54,827 bases of DNA from Desulfohalobiaceae bacterium S24. GTDB lineage: Bacteria > Desulfobacterota > Desulfovibrionia > Desulfovibrionales > Desulfothermaceae. The translations under genes were made by a program, and so were the position numbers. Positions 8,935-17,286 of this stretch are shown here, one piece after another (position 1 is the first letter of the stretch; each line of letters begins with the position of its first letter). The DNA lies in contig JAABTT010000016.1 of the NCBI GenBank assembly GCA_011389765.1, forward strand, positions 1 through 54,827, given 5' to 3'. The notes beneath the pieces were generated by a model, which was given only the letters and a program-made list of their open reading frames with translations, was not told where the DNA came from and did no database searches.

Positions 8935-9029
8935 AAAGAAAAGCAGAGGATTCTTCCCGATCAAAACTCTTTTCAGTAAGCTAAAATTCTTATAAACTTT
9001 TTGACACCTTATTGTGAATTATCTGCAAA

Positions 9030-9869
9030 TCAAAGAATCTGAACAATCTCCAGGCTCTGCCGGGTGAGTTCCACTTCGTGCACCCGGTGCACACGCACCC
9101 CTTTTGCGGCCAAAAGCGCCGTGGCCACCTGGGTCGCGGTTTGTCGCCTTCCTGCGGGCAAGCCCAGGAGCTTCTCCCACATGGATTTATTGGAAAGCCC
9201 CATATACAGCGGACGGTCCAAATCGAAAAAGCGCCGGACATGTTTCAGGAGGCTCAGGTTATGCTCTAAGAGCTTCCCGAAACCGATCCCCGGATCCAGG
9301 GCAATATGCCCCTCCGGCAGACCGGCTTTGACCAGATCGCTCATCCGGGCCTCAAAAAAGGCGTAAATGTCTTCCACCACGTTGCTGTACCGGGGATTCT
9401 TCTGCATCTCTTCCGGTCGGCCCAGGCTGTGCATCAGGACATAGCCCGGCTGATACGAGGCCAAAACCTCCATCAGTCCGGGGTCGAAGCGGCAGGCGCT
9501 CACGTCGTTGATCACGGAGACGCCGGCCTCCAGGACCCGGGCCGCGACCTCGGCCTTATAGGTGTCCACGGACAGACAGGCCTCCGGCCGAGCCGCCAGG
9601 ACCCGACTGACAACGGGCATGACCCGCCGCAATTCCTCCCGGGCATCGATCCGCTCGGAAAAAGGCCGGGTGGATTCGCCTCCCAGGTCCACAACCGCAG
9701 CACCCTGCTCAAACAAGCGCAAGGCCTGGTGCACGGCTTCATCCTGAGACAAAAACAGTCCCCCGTCATAAAAGGAGTCCGGCGTGATATTCACAATCCC
9801 GACGATGCAATAGGGGTCCAGGCCGAGGACCCTGCCGCCGGCCACGGCCCAGGTCTCTGGATTACTCAT
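9030..9869 (-). CDS. folP: Dihydropteroate synthase
   Basis: Condenses dihydropterin pyrophosphate with p-aminobenzoate in folate synthesis; it is the sulfonamide target. The 279-residue TIM-barrel protein shows both family signatures, GIVNITPDSFYDGG near residue 24 and DLGGESTRP near residue 61, plus the pterin-binding NDVSA and DPGIGFGK motifs. Length is typical. It lies downstream of ftsH on the same strand with a 148-base gap that contains an ATTTCAA word repeat. Confidence 0.97.
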   Translation of the reverse strand: MSNPETWAVAGGRVLGLDPYCIVGIVNITPDSFYDGGLFLSQDEAVHQALRLFEQGAAVVDLGGESTRPFSERIDAREELRRVMPVVSRVLAARPEACLSVDTYKAEVAARVLEAGVSVINDVSACRFDPGLMEVLASYQPGYVLMHSLGRPEEMQKNPRYSNVVEDIYAFFEARMSDLVKAGLPEGHIALDPGIGFGKLLEHNLSLLKHVRRFFDLDRPLYMGLSNKSMWEKLLGLPAGRRQTATQVATALLAAKGVRVHRVHEVELTRQSLEIVQIL

Positions 9870-9970
9870 CGTCTCTCCACCAAAGGAAACCTTTTTCTTT
9901 ATGCATCATTTGAAATTAGAAATTTGATGAAGTTGTTCCCCGTTTCCTGCTCTTCGTTTCTGCTTTCTTG

Positions 9971-10004
9971 CCAATTTCAAATTTCAAATTTCCAATTTCC
10001 AGTT
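9971..10004. repeat. ATTTCAA word repeat
   Basis: CCAATTTCAA, ATTTCAAATT and TCCAATTTCC follow each other just after the ftsH stop; related words (TTTGAAATTAGAAATTTGA) sit at about 9909-9927. It occupies most of the ftsH-folP gap. Confidence 0.5.
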
Positions 10005-10017
10005 CTGTTCCGCCTCT

Positions 10018-11958
10018 TCACTCCTCATCCTCTTCCAGCCTGAAATCTTCATCGTCTTCGGATTCGCCGCCATCCTTCCCCTGCTCGGGCGCTTGTTCCT
10101 GTTCAGCTTTCTTTGCTCCAGCCCCGGATGCAGCCTCCCCGGCCTTGGATTCCGGCTCGGGCAGATCTTCATTGTCCATGATCTTGTTGAGATCATCGCC
10201 GCTGAGGGTCTCCCGCTCCAAGAGATAATGGGCCAGACGGTGCATGACTTCCTGATTTTCTTCCAAAAGCTGCTTCGCGGTATCATAGCCTTTCCGAACG
10301 ATTTTTTTGACCTCGTAATCAATGAGCTTGGCGGTCTCTTCGCTGTAATGCTTGTGCTGGACAAGCTCCCGGCCCAGAAAGACCTCATTGCCGTTATCGC
10401 TCAAAGACAGGGAGCCGAAAGTCTCGCTCATTCCCCATTCCGTGACCATCTTCCGGGCCATCTTGGTGGCCCGTTCCAGATCATTCCCGGCGCCTGTGGT
10501 CAACTGATCCAAAAATACAAGCTCAGCGACCCGGCCGCCCATCATCACCGCCAGGGTGCTCTCCAGATAATCCAGGGAATAGGTATGGCGGTCATCCACG
10601 GGCAGCTGCATGGTGATTCCCAGGGCCTGGCCTCTGGGAATAATGGACACCTTGTGCACCGGATCGGCCTTGGGCAGCAGTCTGGCCACCAGGGCATGCC
10701 CCCCCTCATGATACGCAGTGGTCTTTTTCTCCTCTTCGGTCAGAATCATGGTCCGCCGTTCCTTGCCCATCAAGACCTTGTCCTTGGCCATTTCCAGATC
10801 AACCATGTCCACCTGTTCCTTGTCCAGCTTCGCTGCGATCAAAGCCCCTTCATTGACCATATTCTCCAGATCCGCCCCGGAAAACCCCGGGGTTCCCCTG
10901 GCCAGGACATCCAGGTCCACATCCTTGGACAGGGCCACCTTGTGGGAATACACCTGAAGGATCGCTTTCCGCCCGGTGAGGTCCGGGTTGGGCACGACCA
11001 CCTGACGATCGAAGCGACCGGGCCGGAGCAAAGCCGGATCCAGGACGTCCGGCCGATTAGTGGCCGCAATGAGGATCACCCCTTCATTGGCTTCAAATCC
11101 GTCCATCTCCACCAGAAGCTGATTCAAGGTCTGCTCCCGTTCGTCATGGCCGCCGCCCATACCGGCCCCCCGCTGCCGGCCCACGGCATCCATCTCGTCG
11201 ATGAAAATGAGGCAGGGGGCGTTTTTCTTGCCCTGGATGAAGAGATCCCGGACCCGGGAGGCCCCGACCCCGACAAACATCTCCACAAAATCCGAACCGG
11301 AAATCGAGAAGAAGGGGACCTCGGCCTCGCCGGCCACCGCCCTGGCCAGAAGCGTCTTTCCGGTTCCGGGCGGGCCCACGAGCAAAACCCCTTTGGGTAT
11401 CCGGCCGCCCAAGCGGGTAAATTTCTGAGGATTGCTTAAAAAATCGACCACTTCAGTCAATTCTTCCTTGGCTTCCTCCACCCCGGCCACATCATCGAAG
11501 GAGACCTTGGTGGTCTCCTCGGAGAGCATCTTGGCTTTGGAGCGGCCAAAGGAAAAGGCCTTGCCCCCGCCGGCCCCGCCCTGCATCTGGCGCATGAAAA
11601 ATATCCAGACCCCGATCAAGAGCAGCATCGGGAACCAGGACACGAGCAGGGTGATATACCAGGGGGACTCGTCCCGGGGCTTGGCCACCACCTCCACCTT
11701 CTTCTCCAGCAGGCTCTTGACCAGGTTGGGATCATCCGGAGCATGGGTCAGAAATTTCTGATTGTTCGCCATGCGCCCGGTAATTTTATCGCCCTGAATT
11801 TGCACGGTGATGACTTCCCCCTGCTCCACCTTGTCCAGAAAATCGCTGTAGGCCAGGCGATTCTGCGCCTGCTGGGGGGTATTGAACATGTTGAACAGGA
11901 CCACCATAACCAGGGAAATGGTCGCCCAGAGGATGAGATTGCGCAAAAAATTATTCAA
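10018..11958 (-). CDS. ftsH: ATP-dependent zinc metalloprotease FtsH
   Basis: Membrane-anchored AAA+ protease that degrades misfolded membrane proteins and regulatory proteins such as LpxC. The 646-residue protein has two transmembrane segments (about 7-24 and 101-122) with a short periplasmic domain between them. The AAA module has GPPGTGKT (195-202), [10 protein letters not shown] and the second region of homology ending in LRPGRFDR, followed by the zinc protease motif HEGGH (417-421). The C-terminus ends in a long Asp/Glu-rich tail. It is the first gene of the ftsH-folP-glmM series. Confidence 0.98.
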   Translation of the reverse strand: MNNFLRNLILWATISLVMVVLFNMFNTPQQAQNRLAYSDFLDKVEQGEVITVQIQGDKITGRMANNQKFLTHAPDDPNLVKSLLEKKVEVVAKPRDESPWYITLLVSWFPMLLLIGVWIFFMRQMQGGAGGGKAFSFGRSKAKMLSEETTKVSFDDVAGVEEAKEELTEVVDFLSNPQKFTRLGGRIPKGVLLVGPPGTGKTLLARAVAGEAEVPFFSISGSDFVEMFVGVGASRVRDLFIQGKKNAPCLIFIDEMDAVGRQRGAGMGGGHDEREQTLNQLLVEMDGFEANEGVILIAATNRPDVLDPALLRPGRFDRQVVVPNPDLTGRKAILQVYSHKVALSKDVDLDVLARGTPGFSGADLENMVNEGALIAAKLDKEQVDMVDLEMAKDKVLMGKERRTMILTEEEKKTTAYHEGGHALVARLLPKADPVHKVSIIPRGQALGITMQLPVDDRHTYSLDYLESTLAVMMGGRVAELVFLDQLTTGAGNDLERATKMARKMVTEWGMSETFGSLSLSDNGNEVFLGRELVQHKHYSEETAKLIDYEVKKIVRKGYDTAKQLLEENQEVMHRLAHYLLERETLSGDDLNKIMDNEDLPEPESKAGEAASGAGAKKAEQEQAPEQGKDGGESEDDEDFRLEEDEE

Positions 11959-12040
11959 AAGTGGATCCTCCTGATATAGAATTTTGGATATTGAAATTGA
12001 AAGAACTATTTATTATTCTATTAAATATCAAGAATTTATA

Positions 12041-12069
12041 TGTCAGACCTGCCTCTGGCAGGACTGACA
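12041..12069. repeat. TGTCAGNCCTGCC hairpin repeat
   Basis: TGTCAGACCTGCC, a TCT loop and GGCAGGACTGACA form a 13-bp inverted repeat with one mismatch. The AT-rich left flank (AAATATCAAGAATTTATA) resembles that of the half copy at 3238. A perfect copy is at 54791-54819. It lies between the ftsH start and tRNA-Sec. Confidence 0.7.
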
Positions 12070-12114
12070 TCGGGCTTGCTTTTCCGTATAGATTCTGCTA
12101 TCGGATAGCTTAAC

Positions 12115-12208
12115 GGAAGCGTTCCGTCACCGGTGTGGCGCCTGGACTTCAAATCCAGTGGATGGGCTGATCCCCATCGGTAGGTTCGACTCCTATACGC
12201 TTCCGCCA
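12115..12208 (+). tRNA. selC: tRNA-Sec (selenocysteine, UCA anticodon)
   Basis: The anticodon arm CTGGA-CTTCAAA-TCCAG places TCA at 12149-12151, so this tRNA reads UGA. The acceptor stem is 8 bp (GGAAGCGT with ACGCTTCC) and the T-stem 5 bp with TTCGACT in the loop, the 8+5 pattern of bacterial tRNA-Sec. There is a long variable arm (GATGGGC-TGAT-CCCCATC), discriminator G and encoded CCA, 94 bases in all. It implies that the organism decodes UGA as selenocysteine, although selA, selB and selD are not in the window. Its last 16 bases overlap the 3' end of argH on the other strand. Confidence 0.95.
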
Positions 12209-13605
12209 GAAAAAGACGCTTCCTTTTCACACAGCCATGTCTCGATCTCCTGCAGCTGAGAGGCCACCGGATCAGAACCGGTCCCTCCCGGAGCCCGGCG
12301 CCGGTCCACAGCCGCCTGATAATCCAGGGCCTTGAAAACATCCGCCTCCACCAAATCGGATATCCAGCGCATGTCCTCCAGGGACAGATCCTCCAGCCCG
12401 AGGCCCTTGCTCTCGGCCAAAGCCACGAGCCGCCCGGTTATTCTGTGGGCCCGACGAAAAGGCAGGCCTTTGGCCACCAGATAATCAGCCAATTCCGTTG
12501 CATTTAAAAAACCGGAGCGCATCGCCTGCTCCATCTTTTCGGCATCAAATTCCAGGGCCTGAATCATGGCCGACATGATCCGCAGGGATCCGTCCACGAT
12601 GCCGTCCGCTCGGATGAACCCCGGCTTGTCCTCCTGCAGATCCCGGTTGTAGGACAAGGGGAGTCCTTTGAGCACGGTGAACAAGGAATACAGCTCCCCA
12701 AGGACCTGCCCGGTTTTACCCCGCATGAGTTCAGGCACGTCAGGATTTTTTTTCTGGGGCATAATGGATGAGCCTGTGGCGAATGCGTCCGGCAGCCGGA
12801 CAAACCCGAAAAGAGGGTTGGCCCAGAGGATGAGTTCTTCGCAGAACTTGCTCAAATGAGTCATGATCACCCCGGCCACGAACAGACCCTCCAGCACAAA
12901 ATCCCTGTCAGAGACCGCATCCATGCTATTGGCGAAGACCTGCTCAAAGCCAAGCAGACCAGCGGTGTATTCCGGATCCAGGGGATAGGTGGTACCGGCC
13001 AGAGCCGCGGCCCCCAGGGGGGAAACCCGCACCCGTTTCCGGCAATCTTCGATCCTTTGAAAATCGCGCTTGAACATCTGCACGTAGGCCAGAAGGTGAT
13101 GGGCCAGGGTCACGGGTTGGGCCGGCTGGAGATGGGTGTATCCCGGGAGCAGGGTCTGCCGGTGTTCCCGGGCCCGCTTGGTCAGGCTGCGCATGATTTC
13201 CAGCAGGCTCCTGGCCCAGGCGTCGATTTTTTCCGCGGCATACAATCGAAAATCAAGGGCCACCTGGTCGTTCCGGCTCCTCCCGGTGTGCAGCTTCTCG
13301 CCGGCCGAACCTATGAGTTCGGTCAGACGCTGCTCCACATTCATGTGCACGTCTTCAAGATCCTTTCTCCAGACAAAGGTTCCCTGTTCTATCTCGGCGC
13401 TGACCAGTTCCAGACCCTGCACAATCTTCCCGCAATCCGCTTCCGACAGCACCCCCTGCTTGGCAAGCATTCTGGCATGGGCCTTTGACCCCTCTATATC
13501 CTGCTTGTAAAAACAGCGATCCACTGCCGTGGACTCCGTATAATTCAAGACCAGTTCATGGATTCCGCCGGAAAATCTCCCGTCCCACATTTTTTTGTGC
13601 GTCAT
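12193..13605 (-). CDS. argH: Argininosuccinate lyase
   Basis: Splits argininosuccinate into arginine and fumarate, the final step of arginine synthesis. The 470-residue protein belongs to the fumarase/aspartase superfamily. It has KMWDGRFSG at the N-terminus, the [17 protein letters not shown] region and the signature loop [12 protein letters not shown] with the catalytic serine. Length is usual. The final codons (after [10 protein letters not shown]) run into the acceptor and T-arm of tRNA-Sec on the opposite strand. ATG 13605 opens the conserved MWDGRF N-terminus, so no other start is needed. Confidence 0.97.
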   Translation of the reverse strand: MTHKKMWDGRFSGGIHELVLNYTESTAVDRCFYKQDIEGSKAHARMLAKQGVLSEADCGKIVQGLELVSAEIEQGTFVWRKDLEDVHMNVEQRLTELIGSAGEKLHTGRSRNDQVALDFRLYAAEKIDAWARSLLEIMRSLTKRAREHRQTLLPGYTHLQPAQPVTLAHHLLAYVQMFKRDFQRIEDCRKRVRVSPLGAAALAGTTYPLDPEYTAGLLGFEQVFANSMDAVSDRDFVLEGLFVAGVIMTHLSKFCEELILWANPLFGFVRLPDAFATGSSIMPQKKNPDVPELMRGKTGQVLGELYSLFTVLKGLPLSYNRDLQEDKPGFIRADGIVDGSLRIMSAMIQALEFDAEKMEQAMRSGFLNATELADYLVAKGLPFRRAHRITGRLVALAESKGLGLEDLSLEDMRWISDLVEADVFKALDYQAAVDRRRAPGGTGSDPVASQLQEIETWLCEKEASFSGGSV

Positions 13606-13657
13606 AGAGCCTTTAAGAGTTGTAACTTCTTGATTTTCTTATATTCAGCAATGTTAT

Positions 13658-13683
13658 ATCTTCAATCTTCAATCTTCAATTCT
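13658..13683. repeat. CAATCTT word repeat
   Basis: Three and a half copies of the heptamer TTCAATC in tandem in the ybeY-argH gap. A related run, CAATATTCAATCTTCAATATT, sits at 15375-15407 before phoH. Confidence 0.5.
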
Positions 13684-13704
13684 AAAACTGTCCCCAGTTC
13701 CCCT

Positions 13705-14166
13705 TCAAGCGGCTTGACCCAGCAGCAGATGTTTCTCTGCACGGCCTTCAAAAACCTGAAGGCCCAGATCAGTCATCTCCTGCATGCGCGGGCCATGTGC
13801 ATATCCGGCCAGATGCAGGACGCCGTGGCTGAGCAGGCGGATGAGATGGGCTGCCGGATCCTGAGCATAGAGCCTCGCTTCCCGGAACAGGGTGTCCGCG
13901 GAAAGGCAGATCTGTCCCAGCCGCTTTTCTGAAGACGGCTCGACTTCCGGAAAGCCGAGGACGTTGGTCGGTCCTGCCAGTCCGAGGAAACGGCGATTCA
14001 ATGCCGTGATGGTCCGATCATCCGTCAACAGCAGATCCAGTCCGAAACCTGCCAGTCCGAAGCGCTCCAGAATCAGCTCCAGGTCCCGGATGAGCTCCCG
14101 GCGGGACACTGCCGCACAGGACGCGGCCCGGCCCTGAAGACGAATGGAAATGGAGTTCTGGTTCAT
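13705..14166 (-). CDS. ybeY: Endoribonuclease YbeY (16S rRNA maturation)
   Basis: Single-strand metal-dependent RNase involved in 16S rRNA 3' processing and ribosome quality control. The 153-residue protein has the three-histidine zinc motif SHGVLHLAGYAHG near residue 113 and the family's ALNRRFLG segment. The usual PTDVLSFP motif reads PTNVLGFP here, a D-to-N change in an otherwise normal family member. ATG 14166 is used; the frame extends to 14214, but that part lies in a tandem repeat array. It lies downstream of phoH on the same strand, the common ybeZ-ybeY pairing. Confidence 0.92.
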   Translation of the reverse strand: MNQNSISIRLQGRAASCAAVSRRELIRDLELILERFGLAGFGLDLLLTDDRTITALNRRFLGLAGPTNVLGFPEVEPSSEKRLGQICLSADTLFREARLYAQDPAAHLIRLLSHGVLHLAGYAHGPRMQEMTDLGLQVFEGRAEKHLLLGQAA

Positions 14167-14172
14167 GGTCCC

Positions 14173-14299
14173 GAGGTTAAAAGGTTTACGATTCGAAGAG
14201 GTTAAAAGGTTCACGGTTCGAAGAGGTTAAAAGGTTCACGGTTCACAGTTCACGGTTAGAAGAGGTTAAAAGGTTCACGGTTCACGGTTCACGGTTGAA
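14173..14299. repeat. Tandem GAGGTTAAAAGGTTCACGGTT array
   Basis: Four units begin at 14173, 14198, 14223 and 14262, each opening GAGGTTAAAAGGTT. The first two are 25 bases long. The last two are about 38-39 bases because the inner heptamer GGTTCAC is itself repeated two or three more times. The array ends immediately upstream of the ybeY start (in the minus-strand sense), so it forms part of the ybeY leader or of the phoH-ybeY intergenic RNA. Confidence 0.85.
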
Positions 14300-14330
14300 G
14301 AGGCAGAGGGCAGCACCCTTTCCATCCGCC

Positions 14331-14390
14331 TTCCATGTTCCGCGTTCCCCGTTCCCCGCTCGGCCGCTCCCCGTTCCGCGCTTCTCCCCT
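14331..14390. repeat. GTTCCGC/GTTCCCC word repeat
   Basis: A degenerate run of GTTCCGC, GTTCCCC and GCTCCCC words directly after the phoH stop. With 14173-14299 it fills the whole 224-base gap between ybeY and phoH; no gene is seen there. Confidence 0.5.
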
Positions 14391-15356
14391 TCAGGCCTGC
14401 GGCGCCTGTTTATACCGCTCATAAGCCTGGACGATCTTGACCACCAGATCGTGACGAACCACATCCAGATGATCAAAATACACAAAACCAACCTCTTCAA
14501 TGCCGGAGAGCACCTCCTCGGCCTGGAGCAGACCGGATCGAACATTGGCCGGCAAATCGATCTGGGTCACATCTCCGGTTACTAAGGCTTTGCTTCCCTG
14601 CCCCATCCTGGTCAGAAACATTTTCATCTGTTCAGAAGTGGTGTTCTGGGCTTCATCCAGGATGATAAAGGCCCGGTTCAAAGTCCGGCCGCGCATGAAA
14701 GCAAGCGGGGCGATCTCTATAGTCCCGTCTTGAAGCATCTCCTGAACCCTCTTGAAGTCCAGCATTTCATGCAGGGCATCGTATAAGGGCCGCAGGTAGG
14801 GATCCACCTTCTCCAGAATATCACCGGGCAAAAAACCCAGTTTTTCTCCAGCCTCCAAAGCCGGTCGCGTCAGAATAAGCTTGCGCACCCGTCCCTGGAG
14901 CAAGGCCTGGACGGCCATGGCCACGGCGAGATAGGTCTTCCCGGTGCCGGCCGGACCAATCCCGAAAGTCAGCTCCTTGTCCCTGATGAGCCTGAGATAA
15001 GCCCGCTGCCTAAAGGTTTTCGGGCTGATGGTCTTTTTAGGGGAAACAGCAAAAGCGGCATCCTGAAAGAGCTGCCTCAAATCGACCCCGGGATTCCGTT
15101 CGAGAAGACGCAGGGCATCGTCCAGATCGCCCTCAAAAAACGCATCTCCGGAGCGCAAAAGTTCATAGATCTGGATCAGGCACTTGCAGGCCGTGTTCAA
15201 TTGCTCCCTGTCCTCGGCCTGTACATTCAGCCTCGAGCCCCGGGTCTGAATGGCCACTCCCAAGGTGTCTCTGAGCCGTTTGATATGGGCATCCTGCGGG
15301 CCGAACAACTCCCTGACGATGCTATTCTCTTGAAATTCTATTTCTTTTTCAAACAT
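14391..15356 (-). CDS. PhoH family ATPase (YbeZ-like)
   Basis: Predicted cytosolic P-loop ATPase of the PhoH/YbeZ family, thought to act with YbeY in RNA processing. The 321-residue product has a KH-like N-terminal region (about 1-90) and the ATPase domain with GPAGTGKTYLA (about 134-144), LTRPALEAGEKLGFLPGD and the Walker B AFIILDEAQN. The length is typical for YbeZ. The start at 15356 is preceded by TGGAAG at suitable spacing; an in-frame ATG at 15377 is less well placed. It is immediately upstream of ybeY in transcription order. Confidence 0.94.
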   Translation of the reverse strand: MFEKEIEFQENSIVRELFGPQDAHIKRLRDTLGVAIQTRGSRLNVQAEDREQLNTACKCLIQIYELLRSGDAFFEGDLDDALRLLERNPGVDLRQLFQDAAFAVSPKKTISPKTFRQRAYLRLIRDKELTFGIGPAGTGKTYLAVAMAVQALLQGRVRKLILTRPALEAGEKLGFLPGDILEKVDPYLRPLYDALHEMLDFKRVQEMLQDGTIEIAPLAFMRGRTLNRAFIILDEAQNTTSEQMKMFLTRMGQGSKALVTGDVTQIDLPANVRSGLLQAEEVLSGIEEVGFVYFDHLDVVRHDLVVKIVQAYERYKQAPQA

Positions 15357-15374
15357 ACTTCCAGTATAACGCAG

Positions 15375-15407
15375 CAATATTCAATCTTCAATATTCAATA
15401 GCCAATG
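15375..15407. repeat. CAATATT/CAATCTT word repeat
   Basis: Consecutive AATATTC, AATCTTC, AATATTC and AATAGCC words fill the 54-base gap between moaA and phoH. This is the same word family as 13658-13683. Confidence 0.5.
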
Positions 15408-15410
15408 ACC

Positions 15411-16418
15411 TCACCCCCCAATGGCGGACATGCGCCGGCCGCAGACCGAAACAGAGGCCTGCTTTTCCATGAGGAGTTCATGCCCGATGGGTTTCTCTTT
15501 ACCCGCCTCCTGCATCACCCTGAGGACATCCCCCATATTCCCGGACGATCTGAGCAGACTGCGCAGATCGTATTCCGTATCGGAAAAAAGGCAGGTCCTG
15601 AGTTTTCCGTCCGCTGTAATCCGAAAGCGGTTGCAGGTCGCGCAGAAATGATTGGAAAGGGGTGAAATCAACCCGATCCTGCCCTTGCCGCCCGGCAGGG
15701 CATACAACCTGGCCGGTCCCCGGTCCGCCTGGGTCTGCAGAACCGGCTTCACCTCAGTCATCCGGCTGAGGTCGGCCAGAATTTTCTCAGCCGACCAAAA
15801 AAAATGCTTTTCCCAGGATGTCCCGCAGCCCACCGGCATAAATTCGATAAATCGGACATCCACGGGATATTTTTGGGCAAAGGCCACGAAATCGGCCAAC
15901 TCACCGTCGTTGAACCCATTCAGAGCCACACAGTTGATCTTGACCCTGATTCCCTGTTCCAGACACTCGTCAATGGCTTGGCGCACGCTGAAAAAATAAT
16001 CACGCCCGGTGATCCGGACATATTTTTCAGGCTTCAAGGTGTCCAGAGAGATGTTCAGACACCGGATGCCCATGGCCTGCAAGGCGGCAATCCGACCGGC
16101 AAGCAATGTTCCGTTCGTGGTCAGGCGGAGATCGATCTCCGGAAGCTCGGTCTTCAGGCGGCACAAAAAGCCCATGAAATCTTTGCGGACAAAAGGCTCC
16201 CCTCCGGTCAGGCGAACCTTTTTCACCCCCAGGGAATCGGAAAGACGGATAAGAGCTAGGCATTCTTCATAGCTCAGGATGTCTTGATGGGGAAGAAGCT
16301 GAAACTCTTTTTCAGAGCTGCAGTAGCTGCAGCGAAGATTGCATCTGTCGGTGATGCTCAATCTTAAGTAGTTTATTTTTCTGCCGAATTGATCGATCAG
16401 CTGTTCTTTGTTTTTCAT
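15411..16418 (-). CDS. moaA: GTP 3',8-cyclase (molybdopterin synthesis)
   Basis: Radical SAM enzyme that, with MoaC, turns GTP into cyclic pyranopterin monophosphate, the first step of molybdenum cofactor synthesis. The 335-residue protein has the N-terminal CNLRCSYC cluster motif (Cys26, Cys30, Cys33), the GGEPFVRKD motif, and a second iron-sulfur site in the C-terminal part (CATCNRFR followed by a Cys in LRTCLF). It ends in the conserved Gly-Gly (MSAIGG). ATG 16418 is chosen because MKNKEQLIDQFGRKINYLRLS aligns with the family N-terminus; the long upstream open frame lies in the divergent promoter region shared with the Smr gene. No other moa gene is in the window. Confidence 0.95.
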   Translation of the reverse strand: MKNKEQLIDQFGRKINYLRLSITDRCNLRCSYCSSEKEFQLLPHQDILSYEECLALIRLSDSLGVKKVRLTGGEPFVRKDFMGFLCRLKTELPEIDLRLTTNGTLLAGRIAALQAMGIRCLNISLDTLKPEKYVRITGRDYFFSVRQAIDECLEQGIRVKINCVALNGFNDGELADFVAFAQKYPVDVRFIEFMPVGCGTSWEKHFFWSAEKILADLSRMTEVKPVLQTQADRGPARLYALPGGKGRIGLISPLSNHFCATCNRFRITADGKLRTCLFSDTEYDLRSLLRSSGNMGDVLRVMQEAGKEKPIGHELLMEKQASVSVCGRRMSAIGG

Positions 16419-16561
16419 GGATACACAGTTCTCAGCCCGAAGCGTCGACTGCTTCAAGTTGCCGTTTGTAGAAACCCGGCGGTGGAAAAAAATTCCCGAG
16501 AAACGCCGGGCTTGAAAATTTCCGCGGACAAAGCTACACACAAGCCAGGAGCGTTTCCGGC

Positions 16562-17251
16562 ATGAAATACAAAAACTTTGACCAACTGCCAAAAATCAAA
16601 AATAAGAACAAATCCGCCCAAAGTCAAACAGGCGGCAAGACTGATCAGGAAAAAAAACCTGAATCAGAAGCCGATCTGTTCCTGCGGGCCATGGAGCGGG
16701 TCAAGCCGCTGTCCGACAAAGCCGGAGGCCGAAAAATCCCCCAAAAACCGGCTCCGGTTGAAAGCAGTCCCTTTGCTGGCCGCGACCGCGAGCAGAATTA
16801 TCTCCAGGACCTGGTGGACGGTAAAATCGAATTTGAAATCGCGCTTTCCGACGAATATCTGCAGGGGCATGTCCTGGGACTCGACCCGCGCATTTGCAAA
16901 AAGCTCGAGACCGGGGCCTTCAGTGTCGAGGCCCATCTCGACCTGCACGGGATGACGACTGAAGAAGCCTTGACCACCCTGATCCAGTTTGTCAAGCAGC
17001 ATTATTTGAACAACAGCCGCTGCCTGCTGATCATTCCGGGCCGGGGAAAAAACTCCCCGAACGGCCGGGGCGTCCTGCGGGATCAAATCCAGACCTGGTT
17101 GACCCGGGACCCCCTCAAACGGGTTCTTCTGGCTTTCTCCACGGCCCAGCCCAAACACGGCGGGGCCGGGGCCCTGTATCTTCTGCTCAGAAAATACAGG
17201 AAAAACAGAGGAAAAATCTTTTGGGAGCGGTATTCCACAGATGAACTTTAA
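16562..17251 (+). CDS. Smr-domain protein
   Basis: A 229-residue protein. Its first half is charged and probably flexible (NKNKSAQSQ..., KTDQEKKPESEADLF) and its C-terminal half is a Smr domain, a nucleic-acid nicking or RNA-cleaving fold. Family motifs are LDLHGMTTEEA (about residue 126), IIPGRGKNSPNGRGVLR (about 157) and AQPKHGGAGALYLLLRK near the end. The precise substrate is unknown; stand-alone Smr proteins act in RNA or ribosome quality control in some bacteria. AGGAG lies about 10 bases before the ATG. It precedes ftsY by 35 bases and probably shares its transcript. Confidence 0.9.
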   Translation: MKYKNFDQLPKIKNKNKSAQSQTGGKTDQEKKPESEADLFLRAMERVKPLSDKAGGRKIPQKPAPVESSPFAGRDREQNYLQDLVDGKIEFEIALSDEYLQGHVLGLDPRICKKLETGAFSVEAHLDLHGMTTEEALTTLIQFVKQHYLNNSRCLLIIPGRGKNSPNGRGVLRDQIQTWLTRDPLKRVLLAFSTAQPKHGGAGALYLLLRKYRKNRGKIFWERYSTDEL

Positions 17252-17286
17252 CCGAACAAAGCGGCTAAGCGCTGAAGGACACCAGC

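Noticed and set aside
12036..12341. 101-residue minus-strand open frame across tRNA-Sec
   Set aside because: Covers the TGTCAG repeat and the tRNA and overlaps the argH 3' end; no coding signs.
14173..14299. Possible CRISPR array
   Set aside because: Units are contiguous and differ by expansion of an inner heptamer; there are no unique spacers and no cas genes.
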